DNA from: Clostridiales bacterium
Lineage (GTDB): Bacteria; Bacillota; Clostridia; Oscillospirales; CAG-272
NCBI GenBank assembly: GCA_016288155.1
Contig: JAEEYP010000036.1
Span: 1 to 64,000 of the forward strand
Length of the DNA: 64,000 nucleotides
Direction: 5' to 3'
The notes under the pieces were generated by a model. It had not been told where the DNA came from. It did not search any database and saw only the letters and a program-made list of their open reading frames with translations. Made by a program: the position numbers and the translations under genes. Below, piece by piece: positions 33,255-40,887 of this stretch. Each line of letters begins with the position of its first letter. Position 1 is the first letter of the stretch.

Positions 33255-35180
33255 TTACTGCAGAAAGTCTTTCAGAACGGGATAGTAATAAGCGGGCATG
33301 GCGCTCCAGCCGTGGCAGAGGCTCCCCGCGCCGCCGAAGGCGTCGGCGCCGTCCTCCGTTTCCCAGAAGGAGGTCGCGTCCGCGTCGAGCATCCGCCCGT
33401 ACACGCGCTCGATGTCCGTCAGCACGTCCGGCGCGAAGCGCGTCCGGTCGGTCGTAAGGAGCGCGTCGTACACAAAGCATTTCATCGACAGCGTGACGGG
33501 GATCAGTCCGTTTTCCGTCCCGTCCCGCATCCGTGCCGCCAGCCGTTCGGCGATCGCCGCCGTCTCCTCCTCCGTCGGGACGCCCGCCAGGATCGCGAGC
33601 GCGTTCCCGAGTTCACTGTGATCGGTGAGCGCGTCCAGTGCGTCCGCAAAACACGGCGTGCCGTCCTCCGGGGCGAGGAACGCCGCGCGGACCGCACGCC
33701 GCATCCGCGCGATGCGTTCCGTCTGCGGCGCCAGAGGCATCCCCGTCAGCGCCGCGAGCTTTTCCATCGCCGCGCAGGCGCGGATGAAGAGACAGTTGAG
33801 CGGCAGATCCGGCGGCAATACTTCCGCCCGCCCGATCTTCCCGGCGAGCTTTTCGGACGACCATTCGTAGAAATTCCAATGATCCCTGCGGGAGAAGGGC
33901 GCGATGAGCCCGTCCCGCATCCGGTCGGCGAAGACGCCGAGCAGCGATGTCAGCGTCGGCCAGATCTCCCGCGCGAGCGACGGATCCCCCGCGTGTTCCG
34001 TATATTCGAGCACTGCCGTGAAGTAATGGAGCGAGAAGGACGGGATCGCCTGCTCCGCGCCGCACGGATACGTGATGGCGAGCAGACCGTCGTCGCGGCG
34101 GGAGCGGGACATCAGGTACAGGCACGCGCGCGCAAAGCGCGTCTCGCCGAAGGCGTAATACCCGGCGAGCATCTGATTGCGGCTGTCCATGACGTACAGC
34201 GCCTGCTCGCGCCACGGGCAGTCCTCGTAGTGCTCGTGCATGCAGAGCCGCAGCGTCCGCACGGAGACGTCGTAGATCGCCTGACGGCGCGGTGTGCCCG
34301 CGTCGAACGGCACGGTGCGCACCGGATACGGCGTCGGGCAAAGTCCCGCGCCGCGCAGCCGGATCGGTCTCTCGGCGAAGATCTCCAGATACCGTCCGCC
34401 GAAGCGGCGGAATTCCGCCCGGAAGCGATTCTCGCCCGGTGCGGCGGTGTATTCGGTATAAAACTTCCGTCCGCCGAGTATTCTGCGGACGCATCCGTCC
34501 TTGATATGCTCGCCGTAGGCGACCGTCAGCGTCTGCTTCTCCTCCGTCGTGAAGTCGAGATACAGGAACCCGACCTCCTCCCGTCCGAGATCGAGCAGGA
34601 AATGGACGCCGTTTTCATTCTTCAATATCCTGCCGAGGACCGGCGGCTCGAGCAAGAGCGGCAGGATCGGACGCTCGTGGAGGACGACCGCCCTCTCCGA
34701 CGCGATAGCGGGATGGAACGCCGTCCCCTCGGCACAAGCGTCGTAGTCATATCCGAAACCGAGCTGTCCGGAGATCTCCCGGCAGACGTGGCTGACGTAA
34801 TGCGGGTGCGGACGGCAGAGCGTTTCCTCGCCGGAAGCGGCGATCACCTCGTTGTCCCGTGCGATCTCATAAAAGAGCCCCGCCTCGCCGAGGATATACG
34901 TACTCGACCGTTCCGAGCCGTAGTACCACACGTCGACGGTCAGCTCGTTTTCGCCCTGCCGCAGATACCGCGTGATCTCCACGGTGTCTGCCACCTTATA
35001 GTACGGATAATCCGCGTACTGCCCGAAGGCGGCCAGCTCGCCGTTCACGTACGCGGCGTAGTTGGAATCCGCGGAGATGCGCAGATACGTCGCGCCGCCG
35101 CCCGCGCGAAACTTCTCGCAAAACTGCGCGTATTCGTCGCGCTGCGGAGCGGTATTTTCCCAGATCCATTTTCCCGTCAT
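33255..35180 (-). CDS. GH78-like alpha-L-rhamnosidase-family protein
   Basis: 641 residues, no signal peptide, so cytoplasmic. N-terminal beta-sandwich-like regions (DSNYAAYVNGELAAFGQY; FLLDLGREEVGFLYLDF) precede a six-hairpin domain with EDCPWREQALYVMDSRNQ at residues ~319-336, matching the GH78 region with acidic catalytic residues. It would release terminal rhamnose or a related sugar from imported oligosaccharides. ATG 35180 has only a weak site (GGGACGGGGG). It is first in an operon with the BadF-type genes, an unusual pairing. Family membership is fairly sure, substrate is not. Confidence 0.8.
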   Translation of the reverse strand: MTGKWIWENTAPQRDEYAQFCEKFRAGGGATYLRISADSNYAAYVNGELAAFGQYADYPYYKVADTVEITRYLRQGENELTVDVWYYGSERSSTYILGEAGLFYEIARDNEVIAASGEETLCRPHPHYVSHVCREISGQLGFGYDYDACAEGTAFHPAIASERAVVLHERPILPLLLEPPVLGRILKNENGVHFLLDLGREEVGFLYLDFTTEEKQTLTVAYGEHIKDGCVRRILGGRKFYTEYTAAPGENRFRAEFRRFGGRYLEIFAERPIRLRGAGLCPTPYPVRTVPFDAGTPRRQAIYDVSVRTLRLCMHEHYEDCPWREQALYVMDSRNQMLAGYYAFGETRFARACLYLMSRSRRDDGLLAITYPCGAEQAIPSFSLHYFTAVLEYTEHAGDPSLAREIWPTLTSLLGVFADRMRDGLIAPFSRRDHWNFYEWSSEKLAGKIGRAEVLPPDLPLNCLFIRACAAMEKLAALTGMPLAPQTERIARMRRAVRAAFLAPEDGTPCFADALDALTDHSELGNALAILAGVPTEEETAAIAERLAARMRDGTENGLIPVTLSMKCFVYDALLTTDRTRFAPDVLTDIERVYGRMLDADATSFWETEDGADAFGGAGSLCHGWSAMPAYYYPVLKDFLQ

Positions 35181-35227
35181 CGTTTTTTCCCCCGTCCCTT
35201 TCAGGCTGTGACGCCGATCATGTACAT

Positions 35228-35255
35228 ATTATATCTTATTTCGACGAAATGTCAA
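35228..35255 (-). promoter_or_regulatory. Promoter of the GH78/activase operon with palindrome in its spacer
   Basis: Minus-strand -35 TTGACA (35255-35250) and -10 TATAAT (35233-35228) are 16 bases apart. The spacer holds the perfect 13-base palindrome ATTTCG-A-CGAAAT (35238-35250), well placed for a repressor. The 145-base gap holds nothing else. Confidence 0.75.
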
Positions 35256-35325
35256 GCGATATCCGTTACTATTCCGCATCTGTCTAAAATTTGATGTTTT
35301 TCGGCATATGTAAAATAAAGATCTT

Positions 35326-35997
35326 TCACGTTCGTCCCGGACCGTCCCGCGCGGAGAGGTCATAGAGCGCCTCCGGGAAATCGGCCCAGCATCCCTCGCG
35401 CGGCGGCAGCGCCCGAAAAGAGACCGTCTCCCCGGTACGCGGATGCGGCAGCGTCAGCGCGCACGACCACAGCGCGAGCCCCCGCGCGTCCGGCGCGCGT
35501 CCGCCGTACTTTCCGTCCCCGACGAGCGGCATCCCCCGCGACGCAAACTGTACGCGGATCTGGTGCGTCCGCCCCGTATGCGGGCGGATCCGCACAAGCG
35601 ACCGCGCGCCGGACGTGCCGAGCGTGCGGTAAGAAAGCGACGCCGCGCGGACGCCGCGCCGCATCCGCGACGCGACGAAGGTCTTGTTGCGCGTCCGGTC
35701 GTGGTACAAAAGATCCTCCATCTCGCCCTCCGCCCCGGGCGTCCCGTTCACGACGGCGAGATATTCCTTCTCCATCCGCCGTGCGGCGACGGAGGCGGAG
35801 ACGGCGGCGGCGGACGCGGCGTCCTTTGCGAAGATCATGACGCCGGACGTATCTCTGTCCAACCGATGCACCGCATAAATCTCCCGCCCCTCCGCGCGCA
35901 GCCGCGCGGGCAGCTCATGCTCACAGTCCTCCCCCGCGTCCTTGACGCACGCGACAAGGCACTCGTCCTCGTACAGGATCCGTGTCGCCGATCCCAT
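35326..35997 (-). CDS. RluA-family pseudouridine synthase
   Basis: It isomerises uridine to pseudouridine in rRNA or tRNA. The catalytic motif HRLDRDTSG is at residues 44-52 with Asp47 as nucleophile; RPHTGRTHQIRVQFASRG (~138-155) is the second signature. At 223 residues it lacks the S4 domain of RluC/RluD, as do many short clostridial members. It lies between the GH78 operon promoter region and a terminator serving the tldE gene, so it likely has its own promoter. The RNA target cannot be told. Confidence 0.9.
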   Translation of the reverse strand: MGSATRILYEDECLVACVKDAGEDCEHELPARLRAEGREIYAVHRLDRDTSGVMIFAKDAASAAAVSASVAARRMEKEYLAVVNGTPGAEGEMEDLLYHDRTRNKTFVASRMRRGVRAASLSYRTLGTSGARSLVRIRPHTGRTHQIRVQFASRGMPLVGDGKYGGRAPDARGLALWSCALTLPHPRTGETVSFRALPPREGCWADFPEALYDLSARDGPGRT

Positions 35998-36011
35998 CCC
36001 AGCAGCCTCCT

Positions 36012-36038
36012 CGAAAAAGAGGAGCGGCCGCTCCTCTT
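36012..36038 (-). terminator. Terminator after tldE/pmbA
   Basis: A perfect 22-base palindrome (36038-36017, AAGAGGAGCGG / CCGCTCCTCTT) is followed on the minus strand by TTTTT, ending the ABC-TldD-TldE operon. Confidence 0.85.
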
Positions 36039-36076
36039 ATCGGATTTGTTCTTTCGCGCCCGGATATCGCCGTTCC

Positions 36077-37402
36077 TTATTCGCCCGCGATCGCACAGTT
36101 CTCGAACGCCACGCTCGGACAGGCGATCGTGCGGTATTCCCACTCCAGATCGGAGCCGACCGCGACGACCTTCTTCATCAGATCGAGGAAATTCCCCGCG
36201 GCGGTGATCAGCGCCGCGTTCCGGTCCCGTTTCCCGTTCTTCACCAGATAACCGAAGCACTGGAGCGAGAAATCCGTCGTCACGTGATTGAGTCCGGCGT
36301 GCAGCCCGGCGAACCGCGTGACGACGAGCCCGTCGCCCATATCCTCCATCAGTCCGGCGAGATCCCGATCCCCCGGCAGGATGCAGCAGTTCATCGGGCT
36401 GACGGACACCGTGCCCGCGTATCCGTTCTTGAAGCCGTTGCCGGTGGATGCCGTACCCATCCGCGCCGCGGACTTCGTATTGTGGAGCGCCTCCCGGAAG
36501 ACGCCGCGGTCCACGAGGATCTTTTTGCGCGTCGGGCATCCCTCGTCGTCGTAGGCGAAGACGCGGAGCGCATCCGTGTTGCGCGGATCGTCCGCGACCG
36601 TGATCTTGTCGGAGAAGATCGGCTCGCCGAGCTTGTCCTTCAGCGGAGAGATCCCCTTGCCGATCAGATCGCCGGAATACATGTCGGTCAGCGCGCCGAA
36701 AATCGCGGTCATGGCGCGCCGCTCGAAGATCACCGGATAATTCCCGGACGGGATCGGCGTGCCGCCCAGCTCGTCCAGCGCGTCGTCCAGCGCCTTGCGC
36801 GCGATATCCGCCGGATCAAGGCGGGAGAGATCCGGCACGACCTCCACGCGGAAGCCGTCCTTCACCTTTCCGTTCTCTTCGACCGCCACGCTCGCGTACA
36901 AAACCTGCGTCCGGTTCTCGTCCGCCACGCGGACGCCGTTCGTGTTCGTGATCTCGCGCCCGGTGACCGCGTCCTGCCATTCGATCTCCATCACCTGCTT
37001 CACGCGCGGGTCCGACGCGCGCAGGGCGCGCTCCGTCTCCGCCAGCACCGACAGGATCTGATCCGCCGGGGGAACGACCCATTCCGTCGCGCACTTCACG
37101 TCGTCCGCCGCCTCCGGCATGCGGAGCGTGTCCGGCTCCTTTGCCGCGACGATCTCCGCCTGCGCGGCGAGCAGATCGAGCGTCTCGTCGATCTTTGCGT
37201 CGTCGACCGTCTCCAGCGCGAGATTCGCGGTCTTCCCGCCGATGATCGCGCGCAGAGAATATCCCGTGACGTCGCTCGTCACAAAGGAATCCGTCTGCCC
37301 TTCGAACCACGTCACCTTGCGCTCGGCGCTCCGTCCCACGTAGATCTCGAGGCCGTCGAAGCCCCTCTCGCGCGCTCTGTCCAGCCACGCCTGCTTATTC
37401 AT
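36077..37402 (-). CDS. pmbA: TldE/PmbA metalloprotease subunit
   Basis: 441 residues. TldE forms a heterodimer with TldD that trims peptides, for example maturing microcin B17 and degrading CcdA in E. coli. Visible family regions are FEGQTDSFVTSDVTGYSLRAI (beta region, described in part), ANLALETVDDAKIDETLDLL, TASTGNGFKNG and the C-terminal GDGLVVTRFAGLHAGLNHVTTDFSLQ-type block. Like other TldE subunits it lacks the HExxxH zinc motif, which TldD supplies. Its ATG overlaps the stop of a tldD fragment by four bases. The intact tldD lies 543 bases upstream. Confidence 0.92.
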   Translation of the reverse strand: MNKQAWLDRARERGFDGLEIYVGRSAERKVTWFEGQTDSFVTSDVTGYSLRAIIGGKTANLALETVDDAKIDETLDLLAAQAEIVAAKEPDTLRMPEAADDVKCATEWVVPPADQILSVLAETERALRASDPRVKQVMEIEWQDAVTGREITNTNGVRVADENRTQVLYASVAVEENGKVKDGFRVEVVPDLSRLDPADIARKALDDALDELGGTPIPSGNYPVIFERRAMTAIFGALTDMYSGDLIGKGISPLKDKLGEPIFSDKITVADDPRNTDALRVFAYDDEGCPTRKKILVDRGVFREALHNTKSAARMGTASTGNGFKNGYAGTVSVSPMNCCILPGDRDLAGLMEDMGDGLVVTRFAGLHAGLNHVTTDFSLQCFGYLVKNGKRDRNAALITAAGNFLDLMKKVVAVGSDLEWEYRTIACPSVAFENCAIAGE

Positions 37403-37488
37403 TTGCCGTACCCCCCTGCCGTCGTAATGAAAGATACGCGAATGGCAGACCGTCCCACGCCGGTGGGGATGCTGCCGCTCGCCGAGCC
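37399..37488 (-). pseudogene. Remnant of a second tldD 3' end
   Basis: Read on the minus strand from 37488, 29 codons give GSASGSIPTGVG, AIRVS and FITTAGG-type sequence, ending in a TGA that overlaps the pmbA ATG. They match the last residues of intact TldD (GSASGSIPTDVG, AIRVS). By hand alignment the DNA has about 12 mismatches and one 3-base gap over some 92 bases. Upstream of 37488 the similarity stops abruptly. It is a decayed copy of the tldD-pmbA junction, where the stop/start overlap is probably ancestral. Confidence 0.82.
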
Positions 37489-37595
37489 GGTCTATCCCGA
37501 AGTCGATCCCGGATCACTCGTTTTTCCGTATGGTTTTTCCGGCTGTGCCCGCGTCGCCGTTCACTCTTCCTCTTTGACCGGAATACAGACCGGGT

Positions 37596-37891
37596 TCATG
37601 AACAAACACTAACGCCGAACACACATCCGCACACACACTGATAGAGGCGGGTGCTTCCCGTGTCATCCGTTCCGGTAAAGGTAACGGCCCCGTTTTCCTC
37701 ACTGCCGGGGCAACTCGGACATTTCTGGCCTTTGCCCGGGTCCCCCGGATCATAGTCCCAGTCCCTTATGCCGCTGCCACCTGAAGGAGCTTATCATCGT
37801 CGAGCGGCACACCGTTTGCAGTGTCTTTCCCCGTCTCTTCTTTGCCGGAGATCTCCACTCCCCGTATTTTCAGGATCCTGATCGATCTCAT
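37596..37891 (-). pseudogene. Frameshifted small peptide gene, RiPP-leader-like with cysteine-rich tail
   Basis: ATG 37891 behind AGGAG opens 41 codons ending in PLDDDKLLQVAAA and TAA (37768-37766). The next frame, from GGT at 37781 to TGA at 37596-37598, encodes GGSGIRDWDYDPG, CPSC and LYQCVCGCVFG. It has no start of its own, and TGA-TAA lies just upstream in its frame. Adding one more CAGGTGG (present once at the join) restores frame and gives LLQVAGGSG, a double-glycine leader site. The full product would be ~103 residues with six cysteines. The tail also resembles a zinc ribbon. Base composition is more AT-rich than in flanking genes. Function unknown; possible RiPP precursor or TldD/E substrate. 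Confidence 0.55.
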
Positions 37892-37945
37892 TTTGCTTCT
37901 CCTCTTATCAGCCGTACGATACACCCGACCGCGACGAAGCCCCGC

Positions 37946-39340
37946 TTATCCGTTTGCCGTACCCCCCACCGTGATGGAAGAGACGCGGATGGCGGGCTGT
38001 CCCACGTCGGTGGGGATGGAGCCGCTCGCCGAGCCGCACATGCCCTGCCCGCGCGCCAGATTGTCGCTCACTTTATCGATGTTCATGAGGATCTCCGCGC
38101 CGCTGCCGATGAGGGCGGCGCCCTTGACGGGCACGGTGATCTTCCCGTTCTCGATCAGATACCCCTCGAGGACGGAGAAGTTGAATTCTCCCGTCAGCGG
38201 ATTGACGGATCCGCCGCCCATCGACTTCGCGTACAGGCCGCGCTCGATCCCCTCGAAGAGGGACTCGAACGGATCCGTCCCCGCGCAGATGAATGTGTTC
38301 GACATGCGGGAGGTCGGCTCGAATTCATACGACTGGCGGCGGGAGGAGCCGGTCGGTTCCATGCCCATGCGCCGTCCGCCGAGCCGGTCGATCATATACG
38401 ATTTGAGGATGCCGTTCTCGATGAGGACGCGCCGCTTCTGCGGTGTCCCCTCGTCGTCCACGCTTTCGCTCCCCCACGCGCCGGGGATCGTGCCGTCGTC
38501 CACCGCGCTGACGCAGGGAGAAGCGATCCGCTGTCCGAGCTTGCCCGCGAAGACGCTCCGATTCTTCGAGACGGAGGTCGCTTCCAGCGAATGCCCGCAC
38601 GCCTCGTGGAAGATCACGCCGCCGAATCCGTTGTCGATGACGACCGGCATCCGCCCGGACGGGCAGTCCACGGCGGAAAGCATGACCACGGCGGCGCGCG
38701 CCGCCTCCGCGCCGAGCGACTCCGGCGTCTTTTCTTCCCAATATTCGAATCCGCGGCCCGCACCGGAGTTGCAGCTCCCGCTCTGGAAATTCCCGTTCTC
38801 GGCGGCGTAGGCGACGACGGACAGCCGGGTGCGGACGCGCACGTCCTCCGCCAGCCGCCCTTCCGTATTGGCGATCTGCACGCGCTGGCGCACGTTGAGC
38901 AGGGTCGCCTGCGTCTTGACGATGCGCGGATCGTATGCCTTTGCCGCGCGCTCGGCGCGCCGTGCGAGCTCCGTCCGCGCGGCAAGAGAGACCGCGTCGA
39001 AATCGATGCGCGCCGGATCGCCGTTCGCGGACGCCGTCCCGGTCAGCGCCGCGTCGGACGGAGTCTTGCCTTCCGTCCCGCCGAGCGCCCTCGTCAGATC
39101 GGTGATGATCGGCAGAAGATGCGCGTCGTCCGCGCCGTTCGAGTAGCCGTAGACGGTCTGCACGCCCTTGAAGAGGCGGATGCCGACGCCGGATTTGACG
39201 GTGCGGTTCACCCGATCGACCTCTTCGTTCAGGGACGCGATCGTCTCAGAGGTCTCTTCTTCCTCGTAAATCTCCGCGAGGTCCGCCTCCGACGCCATGC
39301 AGAGACCCAGATACCGCGCGAGTTCTTCTTTCTTCAGCAT
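37946..39340 (-). CDS. tldD: TldD metalloprotease catalytic subunit
   Basis: 464 residues from ATG 39340 (MLKKEELARYL), behind GGGGAG; longer upstream reading enters the DUF4340 gene in another frame. The zinc motif HEACGH is at residues 245-250 in GGVIFHEACGHSLEA. With TldE it should form the active protease, whose tunnel accepts unfolded peptides. It lies 29 bases after the DUF4340 gene, last in line behind a Gld-type ABC exporter. Downstream comes the peptide cassette, not pmbA. After its TAA, ACGGATAAGCGGG resembles the pmbA start ATGAATAAGCAGG, as if the original pmbA start had been left behind. Confidence 0.92.
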   Translation of the reverse strand: MLKKEELARYLGLCMASEADLAEIYEEEETSETIASLNEEVDRVNRTVKSGVGIRLFKGVQTVYGYSNGADDAHLLPIITDLTRALGGTEGKTPSDAALTGTASANGDPARIDFDAVSLAARTELARRAERAAKAYDPRIVKTQATLLNVRQRVQIANTEGRLAEDVRVRTRLSVVAYAAENGNFQSGSCNSGAGRGFEYWEEKTPESLGAEAARAAVVMLSAVDCPSGRMPVVIDNGFGGVIFHEACGHSLEATSVSKNRSVFAGKLGQRIASPCVSAVDDGTIPGAWGSESVDDEGTPQKRRVLIENGILKSYMIDRLGGRRMGMEPTGSSRRQSYEFEPTSRMSNTFICAGTDPFESLFEGIERGLYAKSMGGGSVNPLTGEFNFSVLEGYLIENGKITVPVKGAALIGSGAEILMNIDKVSDNLARGQGMCGSASGSIPTDVGQPAIRVSSITVGGTANG

Positions 39341-39369
39341 CGTTTTCTCCCCGTAACAGTGTGGTCGGC

Positions 39370-40887
39370 TCAATTCTTGCCGTAGGAATCGACGTCGAGA
39401 TCGTTCAGAACACGGCTCGCGTCCGACGCGATCTTCTCGATCAGATCGGTCTGCACGTAGAATTCCCCGCTGCCGTTGATCGTCATCAGGCTGCGCCGTC
39501 CGGTGCTCGAATAGGGATAGAACTTGTAGACCGTCTCGTCGCCGGAGAGGTTCTTGAAGGAAAACGTCAGGATGCAGTTGCTCTCGTCGGCGGTCAGCGC
39601 CGCGATCTCCTCCTCCGTCAGCGGGACGTAGTCGTAGATCTCGATGGACAACAGCGTCTTGTAGAGCTGGCGGAAATTGTACACCTCCGCGTTCGGGATC
39701 TCCTTGCCCGTGCTCGCCGAGACGTCCAGCGTCGCGTTTTCGTTCTCGTCGGTGCCGTGGTGGAGCGTGAAGGTCACGTCGGCGCCGGAGCCGCGGATCG
39801 TCATGGAGGAAACGGAGGTGATCCACTGCTGGAACGGATACTCGGCGATCCAGTCGATCAGCCCGTATTCAAGGTACTTGACGGAGGAGCGGTCGATCGT
39901 GATGATCTCATACGGGAAGAGATTGGACACGACGTAGTAGAAGTCCCCCGGCTGCAGTTCGCTGAACAGGAGCATGAAACGGACGCCGTTGTAGTCGAAG
40001 AGGATCGTGTGCGCCGGCTCGAGAAGCCCGTACTTCTCGTAATCCGCCTCCTCCGCGCCGAGCTTGACGACGGAGGTACCGGTCAGCGCCATGTAATCGT
40101 AAAGGATGTTCAGATACACGTCCGAGTTCGGGTAGTAGCTCGTCGGATACTGCATGATGTTCTCGACGAGCGCGTTCGGATTGTTCTGATCCTCCGGATC
40201 GACGATGGTGATCGAGCAGAGGACCTCGTCGCCGTGGATCACGGTGAAGTTGTCGATCAGGAAATAGTCGTTGCGGTCGATCCCCGCGAGCAGCACCGGC
40301 GTCAGGAGCGCCTCGATCGGCGCGAGGATCGTGTCCTCCAGCACCGTGTCGAGGACGTACACGGAGCGGCGTCCTTCGAGCATGCAGTAATAGCCGCCGC
40401 CCGTCAGAAGATCGTATCCGACGTCCACGGTATATTTTTCGCCCGTGATCGTCGTCAGCGTCCACTTCGCCTTCGGATGGTCGAGCCCGTACTCCTCCAG
40501 CTCCGCGTCCGTCGCGTTGTCCACGACCTTGACCTTCGAGAGCGTATAGCCCGTGCTCGTCACGAGATTGGAGAAGAGCGTCAGATCGTACGCCGTCCCC
40601 TCGAAGTCCCGGATCTGGAAGTCGCCGTTCGCGTCGCGGTAGAACTCATACGAGCCGTATTCGTTCTCGACGGCGATCGACTGCATCCCCTTCCGCTCGA
40701 TCTGCGGATACATCATATAGCGGTCGTTGATACCGACCACCTCGCCCGCGACCGTCTCGAGCGGCTCCGTCTCCGGAGCCTCCTCCACGGCGTTCACGAT
40801 CGGACGGATCACGGCGAAATACAGGATGAGAAGGACGACGAACACGCCGCCGAGGATCAGCGCCGTTTTTTTCAGCCGCGCGTTCAT
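39370..40887 (-). CDS. DUF4340 membrane-anchored protein
   Basis: 505 residues with one N-terminal membrane segment (~7-27) and an extracytoplasmic region. Repeated YGLDHPKAKWTLTT-type and DLTLFSNLVTS-type stretches fit DUF4340, which usually accompanies GldG-like proteins and ABC-2 exporters. Its start overlaps the GldG-like stop by four bases (40884-40887), so the two are coupled. It may form the outer part of the transporter complex; no enzymatic motif is visible. No function is established for the family as far as I know. Confidence 0.8.
   Translation of the reverse strand: MNARLKKTALILGGVFVVLLILYFAVIRPIVNAVEEAPETEPLETVAGEVVGINDRYMMYPQIERKGMQSIAVENEYGSYEFYRDANGDFQIRDFEGTAYDLTLFSNLVTSTGYTLSKVKVVDNATDAELEEYGLDHPKAKWTLTTITGEKYTVDVGYDLLTGGGYYCMLEGRRSVYVLDTVLEDTILAPIEALLTPVLLAGIDRNDYFLIDNFTVIHGDEVLCSITIVDPEDQNNPNALVENIMQYPTSYYPNSDVYLNILYDYMALTGTSVVKLGAEEADYEKYGLLEPAHTILFDYNGVRFMLLFSELQPGDFYYVVSNLFPYEIITIDRSSVKYLEYGLIDWIAEYPFQQWITSVSSMTIRGSGADVTFTLHHGTDENENATLDVSASTGKEIPNAEVYNFRQLYKTLLSIEIYDYVPLTEEEIAALTADESNCILTFSFKNLSGDETVYKFYPYSSTGRRSLMTINGSGEFYVQTDLIEKIASDASRVLNDLDVDSYGKN

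Noticed and set aside
37514-37753. 79-codon open frame on the minus strand within the cassette
   Set aside because: No ribosome site, no recognisable motif, and it lies in a third frame over the cysteine-rich reading, which looks more protein-like.
37946-39826. 626-residue TldD starting at 39826
   Set aside because: The first ~160 residues read the opposite frame of the DUF4340 gene; GGGGAG and the TldD N-terminus support ATG 39340.
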